NCBI GenBank assembly: GCA_001769505.1
Contig: MEOF01000065.1
Coordinates: 25,173 to 89,172 of the forward strand
Source: Bacteroidetes bacterium GWF2_33_38
Lineage (GTDB): Bacteria > Bacteroidota > Bacteroidia > Bacteroidales > GWF2-33-38
Reading direction: 5' to 3'
DNA: 64,000 nt
Position 1 is the first letter of the stretch; every line of letters begins with the position of its first letter. The position numbers and the translations under genes are program-made. Positions 28,537-37,514 of the stretch are shown one piece after another. A model generated the notes under the pieces. It made no database searches. It was not told where the DNA came from and saw only the letters and a list, made by a program, of their open reading frames with translations.

Positions 28537-29184
28537 TTATGCATTTTTTACTATTATAGACTTCAAAACATCGGCAACATCTTCAGCTTTGTCAGTAGCT
28601 TCTTCCATTGACAATAAAATTTCTTTCTTTTTTATAATTTCAATAGGATCGGTCTCATTTTCGTACATTTTCGAAATCGAGTGATAAAATATATCATCAG
28701 CATTATTTTCGATTTCATTTATTCGTACACAAGCATCTTTGATTTTGAAAGTATGTTTCAAGTCTCTTAATTCGCTAATTGCTTTGTGAATTTCTCTACT
28801 TGCTTGAAGTACCAATTCAGAAAGTTCAACAAACTCCTCGCCTAAATGTTTTGGTTTGTAGTATCGAATGCGCTGGCTTGAACTATTTATAAAATCAAGC
28901 ACATCGTCCATCGAAGAGGCTAGTTCGTGAATATCTTCTCTATCGAAAGGTGTGATAAAAGATTTGTTCAGCTCTTCAAATATTCTGTGAGTTACTTCGT
29001 CTCCCTTTTGCTCTACTTCTTTAATTCTAATCATTAAAGACGATTTTTCGGCAAGGTCGGTAACTAGAAACAATTTATTGAATAAAACTGCACCTTCAAC
29101 CATTAATTTTGCATTTTCCTCGAAGAGAGGGATAAAAGTTTTGTCCTTTGGAGTAAGGAACTTGAAAATAGATGAAAAACTCAT
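28537..29184 (-). CDS. DUF47 family PhoU-like protein
   Basis: This 215-residue helical cytosolic protein resembles PhoU and is normally encoded just before a PiT transporter. Seen motifs are FFKFLTPKD-like SIFKFLTPKD at the start, EQKGDEVTHRIFEELNKSFITPFDREDI (read in two parts around residues 54-81) and the repeated metal-coordinating EIENNADD pattern. It probably modulates phosphate uptake by the neighbouring carrier. Upstream there is an 11-base tandem repeat that may be its control site. Confidence 0.92.
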   Translation of the reverse strand: MSFSSIFKFLTPKDKTFIPLFEENAKLMVEGAVLFNKLFLVTDLAEKSSLMIRIKEVEQKGDEVTHRIFEELNKSFITPFDREDIHELASSMDDVLDFINSSSQRIRYYKPKHLGEEFVELSELVLQASREIHKAISELRDLKHTFKIKDACVRINEIENNADDIFYHSISKMYENETDPIEIIKKKEILLSMEEATDKAEDVADVLKSIIVKNA

Positions 29185-29250
29185 ATAATTTTTGTTTTAA
29201 ATTTTAGGCTAAGGTAAATATTTCCATACCATACTTTGTGCATATAAATA

Positions 29251-29277
29251 TTAAGTTTATGTTAAGTTTATGTTAAG
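29251..29277 (-). promoter_or_regulatory. 11-base tandem direct repeat upstream of the phosphate transport genes
   Basis: TTAAGTTTATG occurs at 29251-29261 and again at 29262-29272, followed by TTAAG (29273-29277). The repeat ends 67 bases or more upstream of the DUF47 start codon. Tandem 11-base repeats are the layout of PHO boxes in other phyla, so a PhoB-like site is a reasonable inference. I could not find the matching -7 element. Confidence 0.45.
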
Positions 29278-29350
29278 AATTAATGACAGCAAAGAAGATG
29301 ATAACAATTGATTGGAATGTTGAGAATGAAGGAAAAATATTACACAAAAA

Positions 29351-29402
29351 CTCGGACAAGAATGTTCGAGCTATTTTTTTGCCAATGTTGGAATCCCCTC
29401 CA
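29351..29402. repeat. Palindromic repeat pair, second copy
   Basis: CTCGGACA..TGTTCGAG (29351-29370) is the reverse complement of the unit at 8326-8345 with one difference. The TTTTTTGCC..GTTGGAATCC unit (29374-29402) matches 8263-8295 and 63762-63794. The two units are in the opposite order here compared with 8.3 kb. Nothing else is recognisable in the gene-free interval 29278-29518. Confidence 0.55.
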
Positions 29403-29518
29403 AATTTATTTTTCTAAATTTCCCCATTGCAAAAAAATATTCAAGTCGATTAAACCTTTTTCTTTTTTGTTACTCTAAACGATGAAAACAAATTATAAAT
29501 CATTTTAAATTTAATATT

Positions 29519-30040
29519 ATGAAAACAACAAAAATCACATCGTTTGCAACTTTTATGTTAGTTGTATTATTTAGTTTAAGTTCATTAGCTCAACCCGGAT
29601 TAGGAAAAGGTATGTGCAACATTCCCGACTTAAGCGAAGAGCAACAAAAAAAGATTGATGAATTAATGGTTCCTCATCAAAAAGAAATGTTGATGTTAAG
29701 AAATCAGATTCAGGAAAAGAAAGCACATTTGCAAACCTTGACATCGGCAGATAATGCAGATATGGCTTCAATAAACAAAACAATTGATGAAATGGGAGCA
29801 ATGAAAATCGACAAAATGAAAAAAGTAGAAGCTCACAAACAAGCGGTTCGCAAAATTTTAACTCCTGAGCAACGTTTATTTTTCGACTTACACCACAATA
29901 AAGGTGCAAATAGTCACGGTGCAATGGGACACGGAAAAGGTATGAAAAACGGGCATGGTGCAGGTTGTCAAGGTGGACAAAATGGAGAATTTCATGGTAA
30001 ACACGATGGAACTGGTCCAAGAGGCATGATGAATGAATAA
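29519..30040 (+). CDS. Spy/CpxP-like periplasmic protein with a His/Gly/Met-rich tail
   Basis: The 173-residue protein has a signal peptide (cleavage after SLA) and a helical body with two LTxxQ-like repeats, LSEEQQKKI (about residue 40) and LTPEQRLFF (about residue 115), the mark of the Spy/CpxP fold. The tail after residue 123 is rich in His, Gly and Met (HGAMGHGKGMKNGHG), suggesting metal binding. It precedes an HMA-AraC regulator and an RND metal efflux set, fitting a role in metal or envelope stress. Confidence 0.82.
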   Translation: MKTTKITSFATFMLVVLFSLSSLAQPGLGKGMCNIPDLSEEQQKKIDELMVPHQKEMLMLRNQIQEKKAHLQTLTSADNADMASINKTIDEMGAMKIDKMKKVEAHKQAVRKILTPEQRLFFDLHHNKGANSHGAMGHGKGMKNGHGAGCQGGQNGEFHGKHDGTGPRGMMNE

Positions 30041-30059
30041 ATTAAAAAATATCGAAATG

Positions 30060-30085
30060 AAGGGACTTTTTAAGTCCCTTTTTTT
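30060..30085 (+). terminator. Rho-independent terminator after the Spy-like gene
   Basis: AAGGGACTT (30060-30068) pairs with AAGTCCCTT (30072-30080) over a 3-base loop, followed by a T run. It separates the Spy-like gene from the regulator that follows, so strong transcription of the former need not continue. Confidence 0.9.
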
Positions 30086-30106
30086 ATTTTTATAAAAAAT
30101 TTCATC

Positions 30107-30700
30107 GTGAACGAGCAGATTAAATATATTACTGAAAAAATTCAAATCAAAAATATGGTCTGCGATAGCTGTAAAAAAGTTATCAAGTCTAGTTTCGAAA
30201 AAAATAACATACATGTTCAACAAATAGAATTAGGTTTTGCTGAAATTACTTACGATTCAAATATTCTAAAACAAAACGAAATCAGAGAAATTTTATTGAC
30301 CGAAGGTTTTGATTTAATCACAAGCAAAGAGAAACAATTTGTAGAAGAAATAAAACATGCTGTTATCGATTTAATTCACCATATGAATAACATTGATTCG
30401 ATTGTCAGAAAATCAGAATATTTAGTAGAAAAATTAGGACATAGTTATCAAACCATTTCAAAAATATTTTCGAAACACGGAGCCATTACACTTGAAAAAT
30501 ACATCATTCTTCAAAAAATTGAACGAATAAAAGAACTAATTGCGGGCGATGAATATACCTTAAGCGAAATAGCGTATATGATGGATTATAGTAGCGTTCA
30601 GCACTTGTCGAGTCAATTTAAAAGTATAACAAACTATACTGTTTCTGAATACAAAAATTTGGATATAAATATTAGAAAATCAATCGAAAAACTTTGTTGA
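30107..30700 (+). CDS. Heavy-metal-associated domain fused to an AraC-type DNA-binding domain
   Basis: This 197-residue protein starts with GTG. Residues about 8-75 form an HMA ferredoxin-like domain with the metal-binding MVCDSC motif (C19, C22) as in copper chaperones. A linker with an HHMN segment follows, then an AraC-type helix-turn-helix half (EKLGHSYQTISKIFSKH, LSEIAYMMDYSSVQHLSSQF). I infer a one-component sensor in which metal binding to HMA sets DNA binding. Its position beside Spy-like, His-rich and RND efflux genes suggests it controls them. Metal identity (copper or silver most likely) is not proven. Confidence 0.85.
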   Translation: MNEQIKYITEKIQIKNMVCDSCKKVIKSSFEKNNIHVQQIELGFAEITYDSNILKQNEIREILLTEGFDLITSKEKQFVEEIKHAVIDLIHHMNNIDSIVRKSEYLVEKLGHSYQTISKIFSKHGAITLEKYIILQKIERIKELIAGDEYTLSEIAYMMDYSSVQHLSSQFKSITNYTVSEYKNLDINIRKSIEKLC

Positions 30701-30824
30701 ATTATCGAAAAAATAAGCAATAAAAAGCAATTTTTGTTTAAGATTTAACGAAAAATTCCTTTTAACATTTTTTTAACACTCCTTTACTTTTTTATACTAT
30801 ATATTTGTTGTTTAATTCAAAAAA

Positions 30825-31247
30825 ATGATGAATAAAAAGAATATAAGCATATTTTTTATACTTTTTGCAAATATAATTTTATTTGCTCATTCATTTATTC
30901 CACATCATCATGATAATTTTCAAGTTTCTTTTGAATTTTCACATATTGAAACTGATGAATGTTCAAAAGAACACAATCACGAACACGATGGCAAAAATCA
31001 TTCAGGAAATTGTGTTTTAAAACAAACCGTTTTTATAACTTCAAATCTTGCAAAACAAGAAAGCAAATGTTTGGATTGTAGCAATAATTATTTTCCAACA
31101 GACGATTTTCAGGCAATTTTGGTTTCAAACGAATTGAATTCAATTCTTTCAAAAAACATTTCAAATTCACAATTTTCATCCGAAACCTTTTCTTACAAGA
31201 CTTCTTCAAAGTCTGCAATTGGTTTACGAGCTCCCCCAACAGTTTAA
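30825..31247 (+). CDS. Small His/Cys-containing exported protein
   Basis: The 140-residue protein has a hydrophobic N-terminus (about residues 5-24) followed at once by PHHHDNF, then HNHEHDGKNHSG and two Cys segments (GNCVLK, KCLDC). It ends GLRAPPTV. I do not know its function. Small His-rich exported proteins ending LRAPP are typically found next to metal RND systems in Bacteroidota. It could hold or report metal in the periplasm. A -7 match (TATATTTG, 30800-30807) lies just upstream, suggesting that transcription of the efflux genes begins here. Confidence 0.68.
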   Translation: MMNKKNISIFFILFANIILFAHSFIPHHHDNFQVSFEFSHIETDECSKEHNHEHDGKNHSGNCVLKQTVFITSNLAKQESKCLDCSNNYFPTDDFQAILVSNELNSILSKNISNSQFSSETFSYKTSSKSAIGLRAPPTV

Positions 31248-31339
31248 TTTTCCATTTATATGAATGAAAGCAATAGTTAAAATATTGCTTTGAATTTCTA
31301 TGCATTGAACAATCAATAATTTATTAAAAAATATTCTCA

Positions 31340-32842
31340 ATGAAAAACAATTTATTTTTAGTTGTTTTATTTGCTTTAATTATAGCAAGTTGCAACAATA
31401 ATCAAGAAACAGAAAATCACGAAGAACACGAAGAAGCAAAAGTTCAATTTACAGCATATAGTGAAGAATTTGAGGTTTTTGCCGAAGCCGATGTTTTTGT
31501 TGTTGGAGACACATCAAATGTTTTATCGCATTTTTCGCATTTACCAAGTTTCAAAGCTTTAGAAAACGGAAGTATGACTATTCGTTTAATTGTTAATGGA
31601 AAAGAAGTTAATCAAACATTAGATAAACCAACACGAAAAGGAATTTATAGTTTTGATATAAAACCCGAAACCATTGGAACAGGAAATATAATTTATAGTA
31701 TTCAAACTGAAGTTGGAAAATTTCAAGTAATTGTTCCTCAAGTTACTGTTTATGCTTCAAAAGAAGAAGCCGAAGAAGCATCAAAAAAAGTTGTAATTTC
31801 AAAAACAAACACTGCGGTTTTTACCAAAGAACAATCGTGGAAAATTGATTTTGCAACTGATTTTCCTAAAACAGAAGCATTCGGACAAGTTATTAAAACT
31901 ACCGCACAAATTCAATCATCACAAGCCGACGAAATTATTCTTTCGGCAAAAACAAATGGAATTGTAATGTTTTCAAACTCTTCGGTTTTAGAAGGAAAAG
32001 ACGTTTCAAATGGTTCGGTTTTATTTTCAATTTCGAGTAGCGATTTAGCTGATAATAATATTTCGGTTCGATACAATGAAGCAAAAAATAATTTTGAAAA
32101 AGCAAAATCAGAATACGAACGAGCAAAAGAACTTGCAAAAGAAAAAATTGTGTCAGAAAAAGATTTGATTTCGGCAAAAAATCAATTCGATAATTCAAAA
32201 GCAATTTATGACAATTTGAATAAGAATTTCAGTTCAAATGGACAAAATATTTCAAGTCCAATGTCAGGTTTTGTGAAACAAATATTTGTAAAAAATGGAG
32301 CATATGTTGAAGCAGGACAACCAATTGTAAGCATTTCGCAAAACAAAACGCTAATTTTAAATGCCGAAGTTCAACAAAAATATTCGTCAATATTGGGTAC
32401 TGTAATTTCAGCAAATATTCGCACATTGGAAGATAACAAAACCTATTCTCTTGAAGAATTGAACGGAAAAGTTTTATCCTTCGGAAAATCAACAAATGCT
32501 GACAATTATTTAATTCCAATCACATTGCAAATCGACAATAAAGGAAGTTTTACTTCGGGCGGATTTGTTGAAATTTATTTAAAAACATTAACCAATTCAG
32601 AAGCTTTAACCGTTCCAACAAGTTCATTGCTCGAAGACCAAGGAACTTACTTTGTTTATGTTCAAATTACACCTGAACTTTTTGAAAAACGAGAAGTTAA
32701 AATCGGCGTAAACGATGGTTTACGAACTGAAATCAAAAATGGAATTAAAGAAAACGAAAGAATTGTAACTATGGGAGCAATTCTCATAAAACTTGCTCAA
32801 GCAACAGGAACTTTAGACGCTCATTCGGGACACGTTCATTAA
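31340..32842 (+). CDS. RND efflux periplasmic adaptor (CusB/CzcB-like lipoprotein)
   Basis: The 500-residue protein has a lipoprotein signal (LIIASCNNN, Cys18), an acidic/His segment, and an Ig-like N-terminal domain (residues about 35-140). The membrane-fusion core follows: a lipoyl half-motif (ILSAKTNGIVMF), an alpha hairpin (about 250-300), the second half (ISSPMSGFVKQIFVKNGAYVEAGQP is split over about 305-329) and beta-barrel segments. It links the RND pump to the outer-membrane channel. It is the first gene of the adaptor-pump-channel trio, with 22 bases to the pump gene. Confidence 0.9.
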   Translation: MKNNLFLVVLFALIIASCNNNQETENHEEHEEAKVQFTAYSEEFEVFAEADVFVVGDTSNVLSHFSHLPSFKALENGSMTIRLIVNGKEVNQTLDKPTRKGIYSFDIKPETIGTGNIIYSIQTEVGKFQVIVPQVTVYASKEEAEEASKKVVISKTNTAVFTKEQSWKIDFATDFPKTEAFGQVIKTTAQIQSSQADEIILSAKTNGIVMFSNSSVLEGKDVSNGSVLFSISSSDLADNNISVRYNEAKNNFEKAKSEYERAKELAKEKIVSEKDLISAKNQFDNSKAIYDNLNKNFSSNGQNISSPMSGFVKQIFVKNGAYVEAGQPIVSISQNKTLILNAEVQQKYSSILGTVISANIRTLEDNKTYSLEELNGKVLSFGKSTNADNYLIPITLQIDNKGSFTSGGFVEIYLKTLTNSEALTVPTSSLLEDQGTYFVYVQITPELFEKREVKIGVNDGLRTEIKNGIKENERIVTMGAILIKLAQATGTLDAHSGHVH

Positions 32843-32864
32843 TTCACAATTTAAAATTTCATTT

Positions 32865-35800
32865 ATGTTAAATAATATTATAAAATTTTCACTGAACAAT
32901 AAGTATTTCATTTTACTTTCTTCGGTGGTTTTGGTGGTTTTCGGGATGAGAACGGCCTCAAATATGGACGTTGATGTGTTTCCCGACCTCACTGCACCAA
33001 CAGTTGTTGTAATGACAGATGCACACGGAATGGCTTCAGAAGAAGTTGAAAAATTGGTAACTTTTCCAATTGAAACTGCAGTAAATGGAGCAACCGATGT
33101 TCGTAGAGTTCGTTCAGCATCTTCACAAGGTTTTTCATTTGTTTGGGTTGAATTTGATTGGGGAACCGACATTTTCAAAGCTCGACAAATTGTAAGCGAA
33201 AAACTTATCAGCGTTAGCTCGCAAATGCCTTTGGGTGTTGGTCAACCTGCACTTGCTCCACAATCGAGTGTGATGGGCGAAATTTTCTTTATCGGAATGC
33301 AAGCTGACAGCACAAGTATGATGGATTTTCGAACAATTGCCGAATGGAATGTGAAACCGCTAATTCTCGCAACAGGCGGAGTTTCGCAAGTTACAATCAT
33401 TGGTGGCGATTACAAACAATATCAAGTTTTGGCAAATCCTCAAAAAATGAAATTTTACAAAGTTTCTATGAGCCAATTAGCCGAAGTTTGTAAAGGAATT
33501 AGTCAAAATTCAACAGGTGGAGTTGTTCGTCAATTTGGTAATGAATATGTTGTTCGAGGAATTGCACGAACTTCAGATTTAGAAGCTTTGGGAAATTCTT
33601 ACGTAACATCAAACAACAATAAACCAATTAAAATTAATGATGTTGCCGATGTAATTATTGGAAGTGCTCCAAAAATGGGTTACGCTTCCGAAAATGCAAA
33701 ACCTGCAATTATTGTTTCAATTTCTAAACAACCAAATGCAAACACGTTGGATGTTACGCAAAGAATAGAAAAAAATCTAACAGAATTAAGAAAAACTTTA
33801 CCAAAAGATGTGGTTGTTGATACAAAAATATTCCGTCAAGCGGATTTTATAGAAACATCGGTTAATAATGTGCAAGGAGCACTAATGGAAGGCGGAATTT
33901 TTGTAATCATAGTTTTATTTGTATTTCTTGGAAGTTTTCGAACAACCATTATTTCTCTTTTAGCAATTCCACTTTCGTTGCTTGGAGCAATTTTGGTTAT
34001 GAAAATGTTCGGAATGACAATAAACACAATGAGTTTAGGCGGAATGGCAATTGCAATTGGTTCTTTGGTTGACGATGCAATTATTGATGTTGAAAATGTG
34101 TATAAACGATTGAGACAAAATCGTTTAAAACCCGAAAATGAAAGAGAAACATCGTTTACTGTTGTTTTTGAAGCATCAAAAGAAATTAGAGCATCCATTT
34201 TAAATGCAACATTAATAATTATGGTTGCTTTTTTACCGTTATTTTTCCTTTCGGGAATGGAAGGTAGAATGTTGCAACCACTTGGAATTTCATTCGTAGT
34301 TTCATTATTTGTATCGTTAATTGTCGCGATGACGTTAACTCCGTTATTGTCAAAAATGTTACTTTCAAACGAAAAATATCTTGCAAAAAATGAAAAAGAA
34401 AAATGGTTGGTTCGCAAACTTTCATTCTACTACGAAAAATCACTTGAGTGGACTTTAAATCGCAAAAAATTAGTAATATTTTCAACTCTTGGATTATTTA
34501 TAATTTCGTTAATTGCCTTTTCAACTTTTGGAAGAAGTTTTTTGCCCGAATTTAACGAAGGAGCATTAACACTTTCAGTTATCTGTAAACCAGGAACTTC
34601 GCTCGAAGAAAGCAATCGATTAGGAAATTTGGTTGAAACCGAACTTTTATCAATTCCTGAAATTTCAAGCACAGCTCGAAGAACAGGACGAGGCGAACTT
34701 GACGAACATTCGCAAACTACAAATAGTGCCGAAATTGATGTGAATTTTCAATTAAAAGAACGAAGTCAACAAGAATTTTTAGCAGAAGTTCGTGAAAATT
34801 TAGCTCGAATTCCAGGAATTGCAGTTACCGTTGGTCAACCGCTTGGACACAGAATTGACCACATGTTATCGGGAACTCGTGCAAATATTGCAATAAAACT
34901 TTTTGGAACCGATTTGAACAAAATGTTTTCGGTTGGAAACGAAATTAAAAGTTCAATTGTTGATATTGAAGGTTTGGTTGATGTAAATGTTGACCAACAA
35001 GTTGAAATTCCGCAAATTCAAATTCGAGCAAATCGTGATATGTTGGCTCAATATGGAATTACAATTGAACAATTTAACGAATTTGTTGATATTTCGTTTG
35101 GTGGCGAAAAACTTTCGGATATTTACGAAGGTCAACGAAGTTTCGATTTGGTTTTGCGTTTAAACAAAGATTATACTGAAACTATGGATGGAATTCGTTC
35201 GGCTTTAATTGAAACGCAAGATGGAAAAAAAGTTCCGTTGGAACAAGTTGCCGATATTGTTTCGGTTTCGGGACCAAGTTCAATTAGTAGAGAAAATGTT
35301 CAACGTAAAATTGTGATTTCGGCAAACGTTGCTGAACGCGATTTGAGAAGCGTTGTAAAAGATATTCAGAACAATATCAATACAAAAATTAATTTGCCCG
35401 AAGGTTACAGAATTGAATACGGCGGACAATTTGAAAGCGAAGCAAAAGCATCTCAAACATTGATGTTAACATCAATTATTGCGTTGATAATCATCTTTTT
35501 ATTGTTGTTTCAAGAATTTAAAGATTTCAAATTGGCAGGAATTATTTTGTTGAATTTACCTTTGGCTTTAATTGGAGGAGTTTTTTCAATTTGTGTAACA
35601 TCGGGTATTTTAAGCATTCCTGCAATCATTGGTTTTATTACACTTTTTGGAATTGCAACTCGAAACGGAATACTTCTAATTTCCAATTATCAACGATTGC
35701 AAATGACAGGAATTTCATTGTATGAAACCGTTACAAAAGGTTCGTCAGACCGTTTAAATGCAATTTTAATGACCGCTTTAACAGCTGCACTCGCATTAAT

Positions 35801-35966
35801 TCCATTGGCATTAAAAGGCGATTTGGCAGGAAACGAAATTCAAAGTCCGATGGCAAAAGTAATTTTGGGAGGTTTGCTAACATCAACATTGTTAAACATT
35901 TACATTGTTCCAATAGTTTATAGCATTTTATTTAATCGTGGAATAATTAAAAAAGAAAAAATATGA
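32865..35966 (+). CDS. Heavy-metal efflux RND pump, CusA/CzcA-like
   Basis: The 1033-residue inner-membrane proton antiporter has the metal-efflux hallmarks DVDVFPDLTAPTVVV, VEKLVTFPIE, GQPLGHRIDHMLSGTRA and FGIATRNGILLIS. The helix-4 region reads AIGSLVDDAIIDVENVYKRL, with acidic residues that fit a proton relay. Twelve transmembrane helices can be read. Copper/silver versus zinc/cobalt specificity cannot be decided by eye. Its last 4 bases overlap the channel gene (ATGA), indicating translational coupling. Confidence 0.92.
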   Translation: MLNNIIKFSLNNKYFILLSSVVLVVFGMRTASNMDVDVFPDLTAPTVVVMTDAHGMASEEVEKLVTFPIETAVNGATDVRRVRSASSQGFSFVWVEFDWGTDIFKARQIVSEKLISVSSQMPLGVGQPALAPQSSVMGEIFFIGMQADSTSMMDFRTIAEWNVKPLILATGGVSQVTIIGGDYKQYQVLANPQKMKFYKVSMSQLAEVCKGISQNSTGGVVRQFGNEYVVRGIARTSDLEALGNSYVTSNNNKPIKINDVADVIIGSAPKMGYASENAKPAIIVSISKQPNANTLDVTQRIEKNLTELRKTLPKDVVVDTKIFRQADFIETSVNNVQGALMEGGIFVIIVLFVFLGSFRTTIISLLAIPLSLLGAILVMKMFGMTINTMSLGGMAIAIGSLVDDAIIDVENVYKRLRQNRLKPENERETSFTVVFEASKEIRASILNATLIIMVAFLPLFFLSGMEGRMLQPLGISFVVSLFVSLIVAMTLTPLLSKMLLSNEKYLAKNEKEKWLVRKLSFYYEKSLEWTLNRKKLVIFSTLGLFIISLIAFSTFGRSFLPEFNEGALTLSVICKPGTSLEESNRLGNLVETELLSIPEISSTARRTGRGELDEHSQTTNSAEIDVNFQLKERSQQEFLAEVRENLARIPGIAVTVGQPLGHRIDHMLSGTRANIAIKLFGTDLNKMFSVGNEIKSSIVDIEGLVDVNVDQQVEIPQIQIRANRDMLAQYGITIEQFNEFVDISFGGEKLSDIYEGQRSFDLVLRLNKDYTETMDGIRSALIETQDGKKVPLEQVADIVSVSGPSSISRENVQRKIVISANVAERDLRSVVKDIQNNINTKINLPEGYRIEYGGQFESEAKASQTLMLTSIIALIIIFLLLFQEFKDFKLAGIILLNLPLALIGGVFSICVTSGILSIPAIIGFITLFGIATRNGILLISNYQRLQMTGISLYETVTKGSSDRLNAILMTALTAALALIPLALKGDLAGNEIQSPMAKVILGGLLTSTLLNIYIVPIVYSILFNRGIIKKEKI

Positions 35967-37138
35967 AAACTTTAATATTAATAATCAGCATAACAGCATT
36001 CAGTTTAAGTTTATTTTCACAAAGCAATATTGATAAAGTTTTGGCAGAAATTGAACAAAACAACACTTCGCTTCAAGCATTTAGAAAAAGCGTAGATGCT
36101 GAAAAAATCGGAAATAAAACCGATATTTATTTACAAAATCCCCAAATTGCATTTAATTATTTGTGGGGAAGTCCGTCGAATATTGGAAATAGAAAAGATT
36201 TAAACATAACTCAAACTATTGATTTTCCAACGGTTTATGCATATAAAAATCAAATTTCGGATTTAAAAAACGAGCAAAGCGAACTCGAATATCAAAAACA
36301 ATTGAAGTCAATAAAACTGAACGCAAGTTTAATTTGTGCCGATTTAATTTACTCAAATGCTTTGTATTTTGAACTTTCAAAACAAATGAAAAATGCCGAA
36401 AGCATTGCAAATTCATACAAAATTAAGTTTGAAAAAGGCGAAATAAACATTTTAGAATTCAACAAATCGCAATTGAATTTATTAAATCTAAACAAAGAAC
36501 TTCAATCGATTGAAATTGAACGAAATACATTACTTGCAGAATTAACACAAATTAATGGGGGAAAAGCAATTGATTTTTCTGAAAAAGAGTTTCAAACTGC
36601 CGAAATTCCTGCCGATTTTGAACAATGGTATGTTTTGGCTGAACAGAATAATCCAACATTTAGTTGGTTGAAAAAAGAAATGGAAATTAGTCAAAAACAA
36701 GTTGGATTGAACCGAGCAATGAGTTTTCCAAAATTTCAAACAGGATATATGAGCGAAAATGTTGTTGGTCAGCAATTTAATGGCGTTACAATTGGTTTGA
36801 CAGTTCCTTTGTGGGAAAATAAAAACAAAGTGAAATTTGCAAAAGCAAACATATTGGCTTTAGAAAGTATTGAATTGGACAATAAAACTCAATTCTATAA
36901 TCATCTTAAAGCATTGCATACCAAAACAATAGCTTTACAAAAAAATGTGAATGATTTTCGTTCAAACATTAAAACTTTCGATAATTCGGAATTATTGAAA
37001 AAAGCTTTAGATGCTGGTGAAATTTCGTTGATTGATTACATTTTTGAACTTTCATATTATTACGAAAGTTTAACAAAATTGCTTGAATTAGAAAAAGATA
37101 TGAATAAAACTTGGGTTGAATTAAATCAATATAAATAA
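35963..37138 (+). CDS. TolC-family outer-membrane channel of the RND system
   Basis: The 391-residue protein has a signal peptide (cleavage after LFS) and the repeated helix-rich TolC layout, with long amphipathic helices around residues 80-200 and 280-390. It completes the three-part metal exporter started by the two preceding genes. It is slightly shorter than a typical 420-470-residue CusC, as is common for Bacteroidota members next to CzcA-like pumps. Confidence 0.85.
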   Translation: MKTLILIISITAFSLSLFSQSNIDKVLAEIEQNNTSLQAFRKSVDAEKIGNKTDIYLQNPQIAFNYLWGSPSNIGNRKDLNITQTIDFPTVYAYKNQISDLKNEQSELEYQKQLKSIKLNASLICADLIYSNALYFELSKQMKNAESIANSYKIKFEKGEINILEFNKSQLNLLNLNKELQSIEIERNTLLAELTQINGGKAIDFSEKEFQTAEIPADFEQWYVLAEQNNPTFSWLKKEMEISQKQVGLNRAMSFPKFQTGYMSENVVGQQFNGVTIGLTVPLWENKNKVKFAKANILALESIELDNKTQFYNHLKALHTKTIALQKNVNDFRSNIKTFDNSELLKKALDAGEISLIDYIFELSYYYESLTKLLELEKDMNKTWVELNQYK

Positions 37139-37146
37139 TTAACATT

Positions 37147-37275
37147 ATGGCTATAAAAATTTATATATTATCGTTTCTTATAATCTATTTTTTGGTAGTA
37201 TTTTTACTCCCATCAACTCGTGTAAAACGTAGAACAGGTATTAATCCATATGTTAAAAAAAACACTTTTGTGTGA
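37147..37275 (+). pseudogene. N-terminal stump of a membrane methyltransferase-like gene
   Basis: A 42-codon frame opens 8 bases after the channel gene. It reads MAIKIYILSFLIIYFLVVF, then LLPSTRVKRRTGINPYV and, abruptly, KKNTFV and stop. The start resembles the first helix and the RTGINPYV loop of isoprenylcysteine carboxyl methyltransferase-like membrane proteins that can follow RND metal operons in Bacteroidota. No further part of such a protein appears downstream, where the terminator and tRNA follow. It is probably a deletion remnant. The family assignment comes from memory and is not certain. Confidence 0.5.
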
Positions 37276-37319
37276 ATGTCTCATAAATTTTTTGAAACTT
37301 TAAAAATGAAATGAAAATA

Positions 37320-37358
37320 AAAAATGCAACATGTATTTTTATAACATATTGCATTTTT
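37320..37358 (+). terminator. Terminator-like hairpin after the metal efflux genes
   Basis: AAAAATGCAA (37320-37329) pairs with TTGCATTTTT (37349-37358). After one mismatch, ATGT (37331-37334) pairs with ACAT (37344-37347). The right arm ends in a T run on the plus strand. The A/T symmetry means it could also end transcription leaving the tRNA on the minus strand. Confidence 0.65.
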
Positions 37359-37366
37359 ATAATCTG

Positions 37367-37440
37367 TGGAGAATAGCGGAATCGAACCGCTGACCTTTTG
37401 ACTGCCAGTCAAACGCTCTAGCCAACTGAGCTAATTCCCC
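37367..37440 (-). tRNA. tRNA-Ala (anticodon GGC)
   Basis: The minus strand folds into a 74-base cloverleaf. The acceptor GGGGAAT pairs with ATTCTCC and includes the G3-U70 wobble that marks alanine tRNAs. The D arm is TAGCTCAGTTGGCTAGAGC. The anticodon arm TTTGA-CTGGCAG-TCAAA gives GGC, and the T arm contains GGTTCGATTCC. The 3' CCA is not encoded; CAG follows the discriminator A. Confidence 0.95.
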
Positions 37441-37514
37441 AAACTTAAAAAGAGCGAGTCAAAGATAATAAAAATTCGATTCTGTAAAACAGTCTTTTTA
37501 CGCAAACACAAAAA

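Noticed and set aside
29571..30020. 149-residue minus-strand open frame opposite the Spy-like gene
   Set aside because: Antisense shadow of a clearly coding gene with signal peptide, LTxxQ repeats and terminator.
33836..34417. 193-residue minus-strand open frame opposite the RND pump
   Set aside because: Antisense to conserved RND helices; arises from codon choice in an AT-rich gene.
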